A stretch of 64,000 nt of DNA from Oscheius onirici (taxonomy: Eukaryota > Nematoda > Chromadorea > Rhabditida > Rhabditidae), in assembly GCA_932521025.1 (NCBI GenBank), contig OW051473.1:868001-932000 (forward strand), read 5' to 3'. Position numbers and translations under genes: made by a program. Below, piece after piece: positions 37,201-50,861 of the stretch (position 1 is its first letter; each line of letters starts with the position of its first letter). The notes under the pieces were generated by a model. That model ran no database searches. It saw nothing but the letters and a program-made list of their open reading frames with translations, and was not told the DNA's origin.

Positions 37201-40200
37201 ATCTGTTACGCGGATCGAATCTTCAATCTCGTGCAGATCCATTGTTCCATCCTGCTTGACTGGCAGAGTTGTAGCACTGACTCCGCCTAGTTGAGCGTAG
37301 TTTCCTTGCTCCCAGCGGTGAATGTGGTTGGTTCGACCAACTTAATATTTTCATGTTAATCGCTCCTAACATCTTTTAACCCCATTCAGTTTGAAAATAT
37401 CAAGTCCTAGCTTCATGCAACTCACCAATAAATTCATCTCCTCGCTGACAGTGGACCATTACTGCAATCAAGTTGCCCATAGTTCCAGAGACCACAAAGA
37501 GCGCGTCTTCCTTTTTGAACAGCTCTGCGCATCTGAAGATCAGTTGAACGCTTTCAATGGACCATGAAAAACCTCTTCTCAAGACTAGTGATGCTCGGGT
37601 CCTCTTTGTAGACATCATCTCCCAGAGGAGCTTCCAGCATCGCTTGTTTCATTCCAGCTGAAGGAAGAGTAACGGTGTCGGATCGCAAATCCACACATTC
37701 TGAGGCATTGGCCACAGTTCCTGTGTAATTGTTTACAGCAATTTTAGCGCCTAAACTCACAGTTTTTTTTTTCGAAATAAGCAAAAGCATACCTTGAGGA
37801 GCCATGGCAAGATCGCCACAGCTTCGAGCAAAAGTGACTAGTGACCGCAATCGGACGACCATAGGCCTTATCTACTGCTCTTTTGTCAGCCTTCCTCGGC
37901 TGCTGGAAACTGATAACTGATGTAGACTAAAAATTGTAGAAAGCTACCCGTCTTTTGCTTACTAAAGTTTGAGGTTTTCGTAGTCGAGTGAGTAAAAAGG
38001 TGACAATACGAAAAGATTACGTAATAGGAAACACGCCTTATCAGTTAGTTTATGCTTGAAGTGGCGTTTTTTGAAAAATTACCTAATGACAACAATATAG
38101 TGAGTATTTAAAGTAAAACTGAGTCGACGTAGCTAAAGCAACGCGCAAAATGTCTAAGCATACGCCATGTTTGCTTAAGGTGGCCGCATAGCTGACCTAC
38201 AAAAAACAGTCTAGACCCCAACAAACTGGACTGATGCACATTTGCGTGTTATCTAAAAGAGAACACTGATTTTGAGAGATATCAAAAGGAAGTCAAAGGG
38301 CGTTGACAAAAGTCACATTTTTCTAATATAGTCCGCTTCAGAGTGTCGGTCAGCTGCGCCTAGATGTCTCAAAAACAAGGCACTACAATCTTCCGATGGA
38401 GACCGTTTGGAATCTGTCCGACTACGAGGAGAAATTCCTCAATGAGGTTGAATCTCTGAGGAACAAAAAGTAAGGAGCTAAGCTTTGTTTCTGACAGTTA
38501 ACTTGCAGTTACCCGTTGTGCGAAAACCCGATTCGTCTACCTGGCTATCTGGAACAGTATGAAAAGGCACAAGCTGATGAAAATCAAGAGTTGCCGATAA
38601 TTCTGACGTATCCGAGGATTCCAAGAACAAGCTCTTTCCATGATGAGGAAACGTAGGCTCTTTGTTTTATTAGTCTATCTTGTTGTTTTCAGAGCGGCTG
38701 AAATCGCTTCCTCTGAGAAACCAGTACCTAAGGATTACGAAGAGCTCGAAAAGGAACCTTTTAAAGAACTGGAAGACCTAGAAGAATTACTGAAAAAGAA
38801 CGCTGTGGCTCCGTATGAAGAATACAGAAAACAGAGCGAGAAGCAAGCAGAAGACGGAAGACGATCTTTTGCTCAGAAGCTTGAGGAGTGCACAAACCAA
38901 ACTGATGAAGGCAAAACTATTAAGAGGAGAGAGCCACCAAGACCAACCCAGTACACCTTCAGATATCTGTACATAAAGGAAAATTCACTGTGAGTTCAAA
39001 AACCTCATGAATAGACCATCTGTTCCTCAAAGGAACAGTTAATATAATAATAGTTAATATAAAGCACAGTATAAAAATGCTTGTCACCACCGTGCAGATA
39101 CTTCCTGTGATGAAAACGGGAATGTCTGGACGGCGTGTGCAAAAAATTTTAGGCGATCGCATCGAGAGGAACCAAACGATAAAGAGCTTTCGCCGATCAG
39201 AAATCTTACATTGTAGGTGGTCCAAAACACGTTTGGGGAAAATTGTAAGAAAATTACAGAATTCACTAGAATTTTCCAGAATTTTGCGTCAGCGAGTAGT
39301 GGACATCTGTTTCGGAATTTCTTCGGCTGTTAACGAATTCGGCAAAACGGCTTTTGAAGTACGAGAAAAATCTGAATCTTCGGAGGAGAACTCTCAACGG
39401 TAGGTTGTTTTGTTACTAATTTTTCTTTTACGAATTTTACGAAAAAGCAAAGGCAAGAAAACTACGGTACAAAGTATACGGCGCCCTATCTAGGGCCGAA
39501 AAAAGATGGTTTTAAGTTATACTTATCATCAAAAGGGCTATTTTTGTTGGTTGTAGTATTTAAAAAAGATTAGATTAACTGGAAGTAGTAAAATTGTAGA
39601 AGACTAAAACCGAAACGTTTTCTTTCATATCGAGTGACATTAGCCTTCACAGCAAAATTCAAATTGCTTGTTTTATTTAATTGTTTTAACATAATTTTTC
39701 AGAGAGGCCAATTGTCGAAATAGTTTCGGCTCATGGGCACCACAAGAAGTACTGAACAAGTTGGAAATCGACGGTGAAATCAAAACAGCTCTGCTTGACA
39801 TCATTACTCCTTACTTTCCCGAAAAGGCTCTGATTTCCTACGACACGGCTCAGACACTTTCTGAAACAGTCATTTGTATGTTTCTATCAGGTTATTTTCT
39901 ATAATAAATTTGTAGCACTATTGGAGCAGGAGTACATGAAGAGAGGCGAAATCAAAGAAGGCTACAGGTTTGCTGAAGACGACAACGGCTTTTTCGGTTT
40001 TTGGGTAGACAAGAAGTTTGCTTTTCTTAATTCTGCCATGTTAAGATAACAGAAAACATACGAGCTTTCACCATTCCGACAGCGTTTTTGGACGGAGTTG
40101 TGTGCTTAACGGAAAATGTAGACAATATGCTTCTATACGTTCCAGTGAGTTTTAGACCATTTCAGCAGTTATGTTAAGTTTTCGCGTAATCTGCTGATCA

Positions 40201-43200
40201 ATATAGTTTAATGTTTAATGCATTGCTGCAATCTTGCTAGCCTGAAAAAGACCCATAACGTTTTGATATCCACGTAGAGCTGCTATTATTTTGTAACAGA
40301 AAGATCTTGAACATCGCGTAAGGAACGATTTAATGTTCAGGTGTAAATATACGAATTGGTCAACAGAATAAGGCGCTTATTTCCAGAACACTTCGCCGAA
40401 AATAGAAAGACTTCCATCTTCATATTTCCAAGCTACTTTGGCTAAACTCCGTGCTAATGACTATTACGCCTCGACGTCGTTCGAAGTCGCCGAGAAAACA
40501 TACAAAAATCTGACGGCTTGGGTAAAGCCAACATTGTCGCTCAAGCACCGAGGTACTCTTTTATTTTTATTTTAAGACTGCAAAACTTACTCAGATCTCG
40601 TCGAAGTTCTCCTCCACTGTCGAGAAAAGAAAGAAGACTGGCTGCTGTGGCTCAATGAAAGTGTCGCCTTTTGGGAGCGCCCATTGAGTAAGACCTTTAC
40701 TTAAACCCATTAGATCTTATATTTCCAGACAGCGAATTCCTTGCAAACGTTCATCGAGAATACATGGGAATCTGGACTGAGTTGAGAAAGAAGCGAGCTG
40801 CCAAAATTAAAGATGCTTACGCCATGATCAACAAACAGAAAAAAGTGGCTACACTGGTTCCCAGCGAGAGTGAATTCAACGTTATCAACCGAGGCAGTGA
40901 AAATCGACTACGAAAGCCAATTAAGGGATACAATACAACTGGAACGAATCGTTCAATCACGAAGTCTTTTGCCAAGCTGTTGGATGAAGAAGTTCAGAAC
41001 AAGGTTGATGATGACGACCAGGACGACGGAATTCGGATAACTTTTGGCTCGAATGGACGTACACCTTCACTGGGATCCATTGCCACAACAGCTGGAACAA
41101 CACCGCAGGGATCTCCTCAAGACAAGCGTGATGTGATAAGCCAGTTCATTAACATGGAAAAGCGAGGCTCTCTGACAAAGACCGGAACTCCGGAAGAAAA
41201 GTCGACGACGGCTGCAGGCCGTCAAACTTCAAGACCAATCTCTATTGGAGCGAAAAAGCAAAAGAGCGGCACGTATGTTGCCCTGCGTACTCCTCCTCCA
41301 GAATATTTCGAAGTTGATGAAGACAGCTCCTTCAAGTGGCTTTTTGGATCTACTCAAAGTACTGGAAAAGAACGAGAAATTACTACACCGTCGGGTAGGA
41401 GTCCGAAAAATCTTGCTGAAGTGAAAGCATGTCGAAAGATCAGCATGGCGAGCAAGAACCCAAGTTTTACGTCGATTGTTAACATGAAGCCGGAAATTCC
41501 CAAGACTTTATCTATAAAGAAAGAAGTTGATGAAAAGACGGAACCTTCTACATCTGGATCTCTTGGTTCTCATCCTCTTTCCGATGATGATACAGCAAAA
41601 ACACCTGTTCAAGCGTCATGTATTGAAGATTTTCCGGATATAGAGACACCGAAGAAAGAACAATCGTTTGTGACTCCTGAAGATTCGCGAGAAGTGTCGG
41701 TTGAGCCTGTGAAGGAGGAAGTCATACCAAAACAGGAGAAAAAAGTAGAAGTAGTGGAAAAGAACGCTTGGATGAGAGAAACTGAGCAAGATACGCTGGT
41801 TCAAAAGACCCAGTTGATTGTTCGAAAAAATACTTGGAAGAAATACAAGCTTCCGAAACAATATCGTATCGAGATAAGGCAGAAAGCTGAGCAAGAAAAG
41901 AAGGAACGAGGTGTTGTTAAGAAGTCGAGGTTAAGAAACCAGAAAGACTCTAACATTGGGAAAGAAGCCAAGCCAAAAGAGGAGCTGACTAGCATGGTGA
42001 ATGTTTCTGTCGGCGAACAGGAGACTCAAACTGAATGGCCGAAAGTTGTCCAAGAAAAAAAGAAGACGAAGAAGGGCAAGAATGTTAAAGGCAAGCTATT
42101 CAATTTTTATCTATGTTCGTTTAACTTCGTGTTTGTGAACATTTGGTACAGCTATAGAAAAAAACGCTTGCATAGATCTCGCCATTCCATATTTTGAAAA
42201 AAAAGAATTTGTTATATTTTAGCTAAAAAAAAAATTTTTCGTAATTACTAAGCAAGGAGTAAATCCAGATTTTCAGACCCTCCAGTTGTCAAAAAAGAAC
42301 CTCTTCCGATTCCAATACCAATGAGTGGAGAGAGATTTCACAGAGTAATACGCCCTAATTCGCCAGCAGTACTTCTAGCTCCAGTAATTATGCAAGGTAG
42401 GATTTGTGGGATGCCGTAAATATCAGTATTTCATGACAGATGAAGAAAAGAAGAATCATTTTGAGGAACAAGCAAAAGAGAAGGCAAAGACGCCGGAAAA
42501 ACCGTCGACTGTTACGGAGACGGATCCAATCGTTAGAGAATCATTGGAGGCAAAGGTTGAGACGCCGAAAAAACCGCCGACAGTTACGGCGATGGATATT
42601 CTCGTCGGAGAATCTTTAGATTCTATGGAAGGTGTTCCAAGACGTCATCCACAGTTTACTACCCAGATCAGCCTGGATCTGACAAACAAACCTGTCGTCA
42701 TCCAGGGAAGAGAGACGAATGAATACGTCATGATCGTGGAAATGGCCAAGGAAGCACAAGAATCTCCTACAAATCTAAAGCCCAGCTATGTTGTGCCGAA
42801 TGCAAAGAGCGGAGAATTTATTCCTGAAGACCCGACAATCAAAAAAGCCGTTATGATTGAACCAAAATCAGAATTCGAGTTCAAGAGACCGGCAGATCCC
42901 GAGCCTTACACTGATGAAAATAGCATTGTGATACAGAGGGAAGATCCCTCACACTTTGAAGAACTTGACGTCAAAGTGACGAAGAAGAAGAGGAAAATGC
43001 CAAAATCGATCCTGAAACCAGTGTCAAAGTCGGCTCCGCAGACCGTTTCCAAAAGCAGTTCAAGGAAGAACATGACTAGTCTGGACGAGAATTCGAACAA
43101 TGAAAAGGACGCTGAGTATACGACGAGAAGAACTAGGCCCGGAAAGTTTGGCTACGACGACATGGTGGCTTTCTTGATGGGGAACAAGGAATACAAGAAA

Positions 43201-46200
43201 GAAAAGTTGTAAGTTCAGGCTTCACTTCTGGAAATGTGTTCGTAATAGATCACAGTCCGTTTCAGTCTGTTTTTTTGGCTGAGTATCCAGTTAGTTAGTC
43301 ATACAAATGTGTTTTGAAAGTGGCGAAAAGATTTATTCTCGTCAAAACTGACAGGACGACAAAATATTCAAATCTCACATTTTAATCGCATTTTTCAGAA
43401 TCGTAAGCCGAAGAAAATGGCCGACTGAGCGCAAAGAGCTGCTTACTCTGAGAGAATGGGATCGTCTTCGTATTGAAGCAAGGCTCGACAGGGAGGAAGA
43501 GCTCGAGAGACTTGCGGAATTGAAGAAGAAGAAAGAAAGCGAACTGTCTGCCAAACAGTTGGCGTTGCTGAACAGAGTTGAACAAGTAGACGCTTGCAGT
43601 TCCTATTCTACGATCCCGGACACTGTCGTCGAATCGACTACGGTAGCTAAGAAACTAAATGTGGCTGTGAGTGGTGGTGGTGCTTGTCCTAATGCCAGTT
43701 AATAATTTTTCAAATATATGATTTTCAGTCTGCGGAGAAAATTCCCAAGAAGAATGGAAGACGACGAAAGCTAGATGATGACGATATCGAATTCGTAAAC
43801 GAAGGAAAAGTTCTGACAAGAAGGGAAGTAAAAGATCTCTTGAAAAGGACACCTCCTGTGCAGCATTGGAACATCTTCTTTGCGATTCCTTTGCCAGTGA
43901 ATCAAGATTATCAGGAACAACGGGTAGACAGAATCAACTTCGACTTTGAGGTCAAAGGGTGAGCTTTCTTATTTTTTGGTATATTTAAGTGCATCTTTTG
44001 GCGTAATGTCCCATTTTTATGCATCAATTTATGGCTTACGCAGCAGAAAAATATCTATCTTGGTAAAAGAACTTAACCATCATAAAGTAGAAACGAAAAT
44101 CCCCAAACAATCAAAGCATATGTGGAAGATCTTTCTTTTGAAAACGTACGATGAATAAAAAACCTTTTCCGTCGTTTTTGACACGCCTTCATTAACATAC
44201 TTTTCTACAATACGCATATATTTCAGGCTGCCAGGGTTATTACAGCTAATGGAAACGGAAATAAACGAAGAAGAGCCACTTCGTCAAATACCATGGGACA
44301 ATTCGCTATTCCAGCATTTACAGGTATGTTATTTTTTTGTTTCAGACATTACACAAGATATTCACAGAAGGAGAGACAATTTTTTTTTGAAAACACAAAA
44401 TTTTAGCTCTTCACGGGACCGTATCGTGAACGAATGTTGAAGACCTACAATCTAGCCTGCGATGATTTTTATAGCTTTATGAGTGAGAGACCCAGAAAGG
44501 AGGCAGAATTCTACACTTGCATGTACATGGCGCTGTTTCATGGGAAATTCAACGCGTTTTTGGCGGTAACATTTTCTCAAACTTTCGTTTAGTTTATTTT
44601 GTAGCTCGTTGAAGAGCTCTTTCTTTTCCTTTTCTACATGAAGGAAGAAGCAAGAGACCCAGATCAGATCCCAGATAATCCTACTGTAACAAACGATTTT
44701 TTGGATAAATTCATAGAGCTCCTCATTGAGTAAGTTTTTGAGCGGGTTATTAAGCTACTCTTGTTTTCAGCTTTATCGATTTTGCGGAAATTACTAAACA
44801 CAACACGGACCTGTGTCCAATGGAACGGTACAGGTTCGAAAGCAGTGTTGAAGACATCTGTGGCCAGTTTGCCGACTACTTGGACAAGCATGTCGTTCTG
44901 ATGCCCATTCTGATGACGCTCAAGCAAGAGGTTATGGAAGATGGACAGCCGGGAGATCTGCATCAACTTGTTATGAACCTTCCAGTGAGACTTTTATTTA
45001 TTATTTTTCTTTTTCAGTAGTTTTGGATGTTTTTGGCCTGTCTATCTTACAAAAGTTGCCGGCCACTACATTATTTTGAGCTGTTCAGATAGTCAATCTG
45101 ATTCAGAGATCTAGAATTTTTCAGAATCTTGCGATGAACTACAAGCTTCTCTTCCTCGTCCGAACAGTACAGACACCTACCCTCCATTCCGCCCTCCGTA
45201 AATTTTTCAAAGGAAAGAAGGGACTTGATCGTTTGCCGTTCATTGGAGTTGGTCGCCATCACGATACTTTGGCCGTTCTTGCTGAACATCTGGGTGAAAC
45301 GAACGATTTTCAAGAAGTCGCCCACATTTTGCTCTCTTCCAGAGCATTTGAAGAAGACGACTGGTATCACTTCACCCTGGTAAGCTCCTGTTTCCATTCC
45401 GTTACAGTTTATATTTCAGCATGAGATTCTTGCCTATCAGGATCCTGATCTAGACAGACCACTGTTTATCGATCCAGAGCTGAACACTACCGACATTCCC
45501 GAAGAATTACTGAAGTTGCCTGATAGACCGGAAAATTTTTCCATGTATAACTTTGAGAATTATTCAATGGACGATCCTGACCACCCATTGAACAGACTCG
45601 TAAAATTGTGGAAGAAAGGTAAGATCGTTTTCCCAATGATTCGGTTAGTAGATCAAAAACTATGGACTTACTAAAAAAAATTTCATCATGATTCATTGCC
45701 ATGTTATGAAAATTCTCAATTATTGTGCGTCATTGCATTTAAAGATCAAAATTATACGCTCATCAAAATGTGGACAACTTTGCTTAACAAAATTTCTTCA
45801 GAGACACCTGGTGGTGCGGCTCGGCTCTTCGCCTGGCTTCACGAAAATGGTCGTCTGCCCCCTACCCATCATCTCGGCGAAGTCTATCCGCGCTACAACA
45901 TTCCCTCGACTCTCTCGATGTAAGTGCACTGCAATTTTCTTTCAACAACCCCCCATTTTGTAGGGAGCTGCTCTATGACATTTGTAAAAGAGCCGTGCTG
46001 AAGTACTTTGATTTTCTACTGACTCTCGACGGAAAATCTCGTGACTACCAAATGGAGGAGGTAGAAACGTTCGGCTGCGGGACGCACCGTTACGAGAACA
46101 CGTCGTTCTTGAGAAAGCGACTGGCTACTATTGCCGGGTCCAGAAGTCTCATTCCATTCTATCACGCAGCAAAGGTGAGCATTTTCACATTTTCTTTGCA

Positions 46201-48813
46201 AATCCATACGCTCAGATACTTCCAATCTGCCAGTACTGCGGTGTGTCTCGTGCACAGGCAAAAATTCTCCGTCAAAAATTGGACGAGGAGGAGGAGGAGA
46301 AGCAAGCGGAGACCGAAAAGAAGGGCAAGAAGCGAAGAAGAGATAGAGACGAAGTTGCTCTTAACCCGAGTTTCGGTGCTAATGATGTTAACGGAAGTAT
46401 GGTATGCCCCATAGCTGTGGTAAGCTTCTATTGATTTTGGTGGTCATATCCTAAAATGAGCTTGGTTTTATATTTCTCGGTCAGCTGCAGCCTTCATGCT
46501 TTTTTCGGAATTTCCTAGTTAAACAAATTAGCAAAAGAAAAATTCTCCGGGTAGACTCGAACCTGGGTTGTTTGCGTCAAACGCGGCGCCACTTACCACT
46601 ACACCAACATTTTGCCACGGACATTCACGGTATCGCATTGCATATACACTGACACCTACGCCCTATCCAATTCGCCGTAAATAGCGATTTCTTCAGTTAC
46701 TGAAGAGTATCTTAAGCTTCCCCTTCATTTTTTCGATTTTTGTTTTACATGGAAAATCGAGATCAGCTTAGCTGACCAAAAAAAGAAAAATATTTTTTTC
46801 CCTGTCTCCGTCTCTCGTTTCCCATCTATAAACAGTCGGGCGTTCCGTAAATAACGTAAACAATCGACGGTCTTTCCTGTCAATTCCAGCAATTTATAGT
46901 TTTCCGGAGCCATATTTTCTTTCTACTTTTCGCTACTTTTCGGATCTAATAAGTTTCATACAAAGTCTTTTGAACTTTTCAGCTCTCTTTCGCAGTATCC
47001 AATCAAAGAAGCTACCTATTTAGTCGTAATTGGGTACGGACTACAAAATGTGGTGAACTAGATGTCCCCTGAGATTAATTACTGTAACTGACCTACAGTA
47101 TGATGACCTTTATCTGTCCCAAATAAACAGAATTTGTAGTTTGTCTGCTCACGAGGTAGTGCAAACTACAGTTGTGTACGCCTTCTACAGTAAGATTTGC
47201 TTTCCAATAGAAGAAACGCCCACTTTTGGTTCAGTTTCTGTCCTTTATCATTCTGGTTAGCTGTCATGGCATATAATTGTCCCAAAATAAGAAAGAGAAA
47301 ACGATCGCCAACGTGGGACAATATGCCTCCCTTTGGCCCACATGACTGTTTCCGATGCTCATCGATTTCTCTAGAAGTTTTTTTTTAAACAGTTTTCAAT
47401 TTTCACTGAAATTAATTGTTTTTATATAGCAGCGCCCTTCCAAGGCTAAAGTTAGAGATTCCTCGTCTTCATCTATCATTTTGTTCTGTCGAGGATTCTA
47501 GACTCTAGTACATGCATCCTTCACTCCGTTCCAATCACCCCCTGCCCCTCCAAAGAAACTACTAAAGTCTCAAGAAGTAAAGTTCGCGCACTTGCTTTTC
47601 CTGTCGCGACTTGTTAAAAAATTGTGCGCACAAAGCTCCTCTTCCTATCCTTAATAAAAGCTTCAGACGCACAGACTTGAAAGCAAGTTAGAATAGATAA
47701 TGGCACAAAGAACTCTTTTTTTTGCTCTTATCTGGATTCGATATATCAAAAATGTTGTACTATCTGTCCTCTCTTGCAATATCGTCGTGCAATATTCGTC
47801 GACATATTTTTACTCGGGGCATTCACATCTTAGTAGTCTATCGAGTAACCTATAAAAGTAATTTTGTTCGCCCACAGGGCAGCATATCGATTCCACATTC
47901 CCGAATTGTAACCATAGCTCATTCCCGGAGATTAGCTCCCGGTTTCTATAGGTCTCTATCCAAGCACCTGTCCCTCTGTCTCATTGCTCATAAATTGCTT
48001 TGTTTTGCAGGCAAAAGCTTATCCTGATGTGGCGTGCCCAAATTGTCGAAGGGCAATGTTCCGATGCACGATTTGTCATTATCAAAGCAGGATCGACTTT
48101 GCCATGCTGCCGAAGAAGCCCATCGGAAAAAAATGGTCAACGTGCCTCAGATGTCATCACGGTGGACATGCTCAGCATATGAAGTACTGGTTTACCAAGT
48201 ATGACTGTTGTCCAGCTCCTGGCTGCGAATGCAAGTGAGTTCCATCCTATTTTTTTCAGTTACACAAAGAATCTTGCTATATTTTCGCAAGTGACCTTTC
48301 TCCTATTTTTCAGTTACACAAAAATATTTTCTCCTCAAAAATAAGACCAATCAAGGTATATGGGTCAGGGTCAGAAGCAGGGCAAACCACAATTTCGTTT
48401 GACTGATCATTTGGCCAAAAGCGCTTGTATACGGTGCCTCGATCACACACGTGGTGCTCGAAATGTTAGCACCTTAACATTAATCAATTCGACTGTTCCA
48501 GTAAACAATAGGTTGTTCTCGGAGCTGGTGAGAGCTATGGACAGACTACTGTTTTTGCTAAACATGGTTCGTCTAGTCGTGCTCGGTTTATAGTTCCTGG
48601 TTCAGTCTGAGCAGGGTTCTGTCTAGTCGACTACATTTGCTCTCGATCAGTTTGTCTGGTACATATTCATGTTCTCCATTGCTCGCAAAACATTCGAGTA
48701 ATAGAAGTCATTTAAACAAAACATTCAGCTGCTACCGTAAGCTCAAGACAACCGACATCAAAGAATGGTACACGGAACTCGCTGAAGTCTATGGAAATCC
48801 CGATAATTCCTAA
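34254..48813 (+). CDS. MIOS-like GATOR2 subunit with WD40 propeller, large charged insertion and C-terminal zinc ribbon
   Basis: GATOR2 relieves GATOR1 inhibition and so activates TORC1 at the lysosome. An acidic N-terminus ([14 protein letters not shown]) precedes WD40 blades such as [36 protein letters not shown] and [19 protein letters not shown] phase-0 intron leads to [19 protein letters not shown], matching the segment after the MIOS propeller. A Lys/Glu/Ser-rich insertion fills 40764-43700, then helical solenoid exons. The end has [40 protein letters not shown] and [12 protein letters not shown], the MIOS-type zinc ribbon. I estimate about 2,300-2,400 residues versus roughly 875 in vertebrate MIOS. 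One intron (42091-42276) uses a GC donor; another holds an antisense threonine aldolase. The join across 36379-38341 is the weakest point; otherwise the WD40 part would end near 36452 as a separate gene. Confidence 0.6.
35625..35895. repeat. GC- and purine-rich patch in a MIOS intron
   Basis: Composition differs sharply from the surrounding AT-rich intron (GGGGACTGGGGGCC, AAAAAGGGGGGCAGGGCC). It is not open over a useful length on either strand. It could be a fragment of a mobile element; no terminal repeats or target duplication are visible. Confidence 0.3.
36418..37862 (-). CDS. L-threonine aldolase, nested antisense in MIOS intron
   Basis: PLP enzyme of the low-specificity threonine aldolase family, cleaving threonine or allo-threonine to glycine and acetaldehyde. 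Blocks in order: [75 protein letters not shown], and [13 protein letters not shown] with the PLP lysine. The end reads [19 protein letters not shown]. About seven exons. The start at 37862 gives a basic N-terminus ([14 protein letters not shown]) that may target mitochondria; a second start lies at 37804. If the MIOS WD40 part ended near 36452, the two coding ends would overlap by about 35 bases. Confidence 0.9.
46519..46659 (-). repeat. tRNA-derived SINE-like repeat, copy C, in MIOS intron
   Basis: On the minus strand, GGTGTCAGTG leads through a Gly/Val tRNA-like body: GTTGGTGTAGTGGTAAG (better A box than copies A and B) and GGTTCGAGTC (B box), then an A/T-rich tail. It shares the 5' word, GTCCGTGGC linker and tRNA-like start with copies A and B but lacks their GATC-rich tail, so it is a relative or a truncated copy. 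Confidence 0.6.
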
Positions 48814-49091
48814 TTTTTCATGTAAATTATGTTGTTTTATTCTAGACATCCATTACATTGTATGCTTTAATCAGAAAGTGCCGAAGCCTTAAAAATTTTC
48901 CCAGTTGCCAAACTACTCACTTTAACCATCACTTGATCCTGTGATTTTATGTTGCCTTACAGTGTTGAAACTTGCCCAATCCATGACATTATTTGAGACT
49001 TCCAATTAAAAACTTGTTTTTCTCTACTTTTATCTGAAATATGCTGTTATGTCGGTCTTTTACTTTTTTAATGTCTATACTGTATAACAAC

Positions 49092-50861
49092 ATGTTTAAG
49101 GTAACGATGGATATCAGCAGCGAAGATGAAGATTTCGGAGAGAAGCCGAGTGAGTTTTTGTATTTTTGAATTTGTTTTTTTTTGCGGGATAAGAGTCACA
49201 TGTTAGTTTAAGCGTGAAGATTAGGTAGAGAGACAAACTTTCAGAGTCTTACAATGGCGGTGAAGAGACGGACTCTGAAACTGAAGCCAGGCTGGAAATC
49301 CCGGGAATCGAACAGCGTAGGGTTATTAGAAACATTATAAAATTTTCATTCAGCCAACTTTGGTGGAATCCGTCAAGTGAATCGTCTCAAAACTTGCTTC
49401 AGTGAGTTCTTCAACATTCGCGGACATTGGGAAGAGGTCTACATGGATGACAACACGGTGAGTTTTTACTTCTTTCAATCAAAGGGTTTTAGACCCCGGA
49501 AGAAGTAATCAACGCCGTCATGGAAATCATTAACCCGCTCCTTCGAGACATTCACGACTATCTCGTAGAAGTCAGGGAGTACGAATGGCAAAAACTGCTG
49601 ACAGAGGCCGAATGGATCAAGGTTGTTCGATGTAAGCGTTTCTTTCTTCTCCTCTATACCCTTTTCTTCGAAAATGTATATCGTTGAAGTCGCAAGTAGA
49701 GCGAAGACGATACAGAGAGCGAAGACGATACAGAGTTCATGGAAAAGTGGAAAGATGTTTTGGTTAAAGTCAATGTAATAATGTGCCTTGTTTGAAAAGT
49801 CCTTGACGTTTCCGGTTACGCTGTATTTGATCTAATTGCCGTCAAACTGCATTCTCATTTCGCCACTGTAGATTGTATGAGTTAGAAGTCGCCTCGAACA
49901 GTAGTAAAGTTAAAGTGTTTAAATGTGAGCAACAGGGGTGTTGGGCTAGAGAAAAGGCAATGTACTTGAGAAGAAATCAATTGAACTTATAGATACTGCT
50001 CCATTCATGGCTTTCTTCATGCTTGCCACCAATATGGAAGGAGATCACATTCAGATCAACGGTCGCCGATACAATCTGAACACCATGTTCAACATCGCTC
50101 ACATTAAGCATGGAAGTATCGACGATTTCCAGGTAAATTTTCATTAACGTCTTTTATATTTTCTACTTTTTAGGAGAAAGCCATTTTTGACGGTCTGGCC
50201 TACTTGCAGAAGTTGGCAGCACACAGACAGATTCTAAAGTCTTGCTGCTACTATGAGCTGTTCAAGTACATCATGGCAGCCTATTCTGGCTTCCCGGCAG
50301 GAGCTCTGGTCTCAAACTGGGACAAGAGAGCCATGAACTGGCAAAGCTTCCGCTACCTGCTAGCCATTTTCAACTCGGTGAAGGTTAGTACACATATCAC
50401 AAAACTTTGAAAGGAATTTGTAAAAACAAACTTTCCTACTTTCCAATGTCGAGAAACAGTATCAGTTATTAAAAACCTCATATTTACAGATTCCCATGCG
50501 CCACTACTATCGCGTCTTCTTTGACGCAATGCAGCTGCAGATGAACCGTCGCACTATGGCTCTTCGTCGTGAAGCTGCCCTTGCCGCGTAAGCTACGTGT
50601 CGTGCCTTCGTGTTTGTTCTTTTCCGTCCTTTTGTATTATTTTACGTTTTGACATTTACAAACATTCCTTTCAGTGAGCACAACTTTGATTTGGAGACAC
50701 TCCGCTTTGTTCCAGCTCTTCTAACTCTGATGAAGCCGGACGCTACAGCTAGTGGGCCGTTTACCTTCCTCGGAATCGTCATGAATCCGAAGGTTTTCTC
50801 GGAAATTTACGATGTGAAGCTGGGTCATGTCCGTCTATCACACGGACACCCGCCAATTTAA
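49092..50861 (+). CDS. Unrecognised mostly helical protein
   Basis: About 345 residues in seven or eight exons. Acidic start (MDISSEDEDFGEKP, EETDSETEARLE), then helical segments such as EEVINAVMEIINPLLRDIHD, PFMAFFMLATNMEGDH, AIFDGLAYLQKLAAHRQIL, and the C-terminus LRFVPALLTLMKPDATASG. No signal peptide or clear membrane helix. All junctions checked keep frame, so the gene is real. Start is either 49092 or the in-frame ATG at 49107, which follows an acceptor-like TTTAAG. It begins 279 bases after MIOS on the same strand, so co-transcription is possible. I cannot assign a function. Confidence 0.75.
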
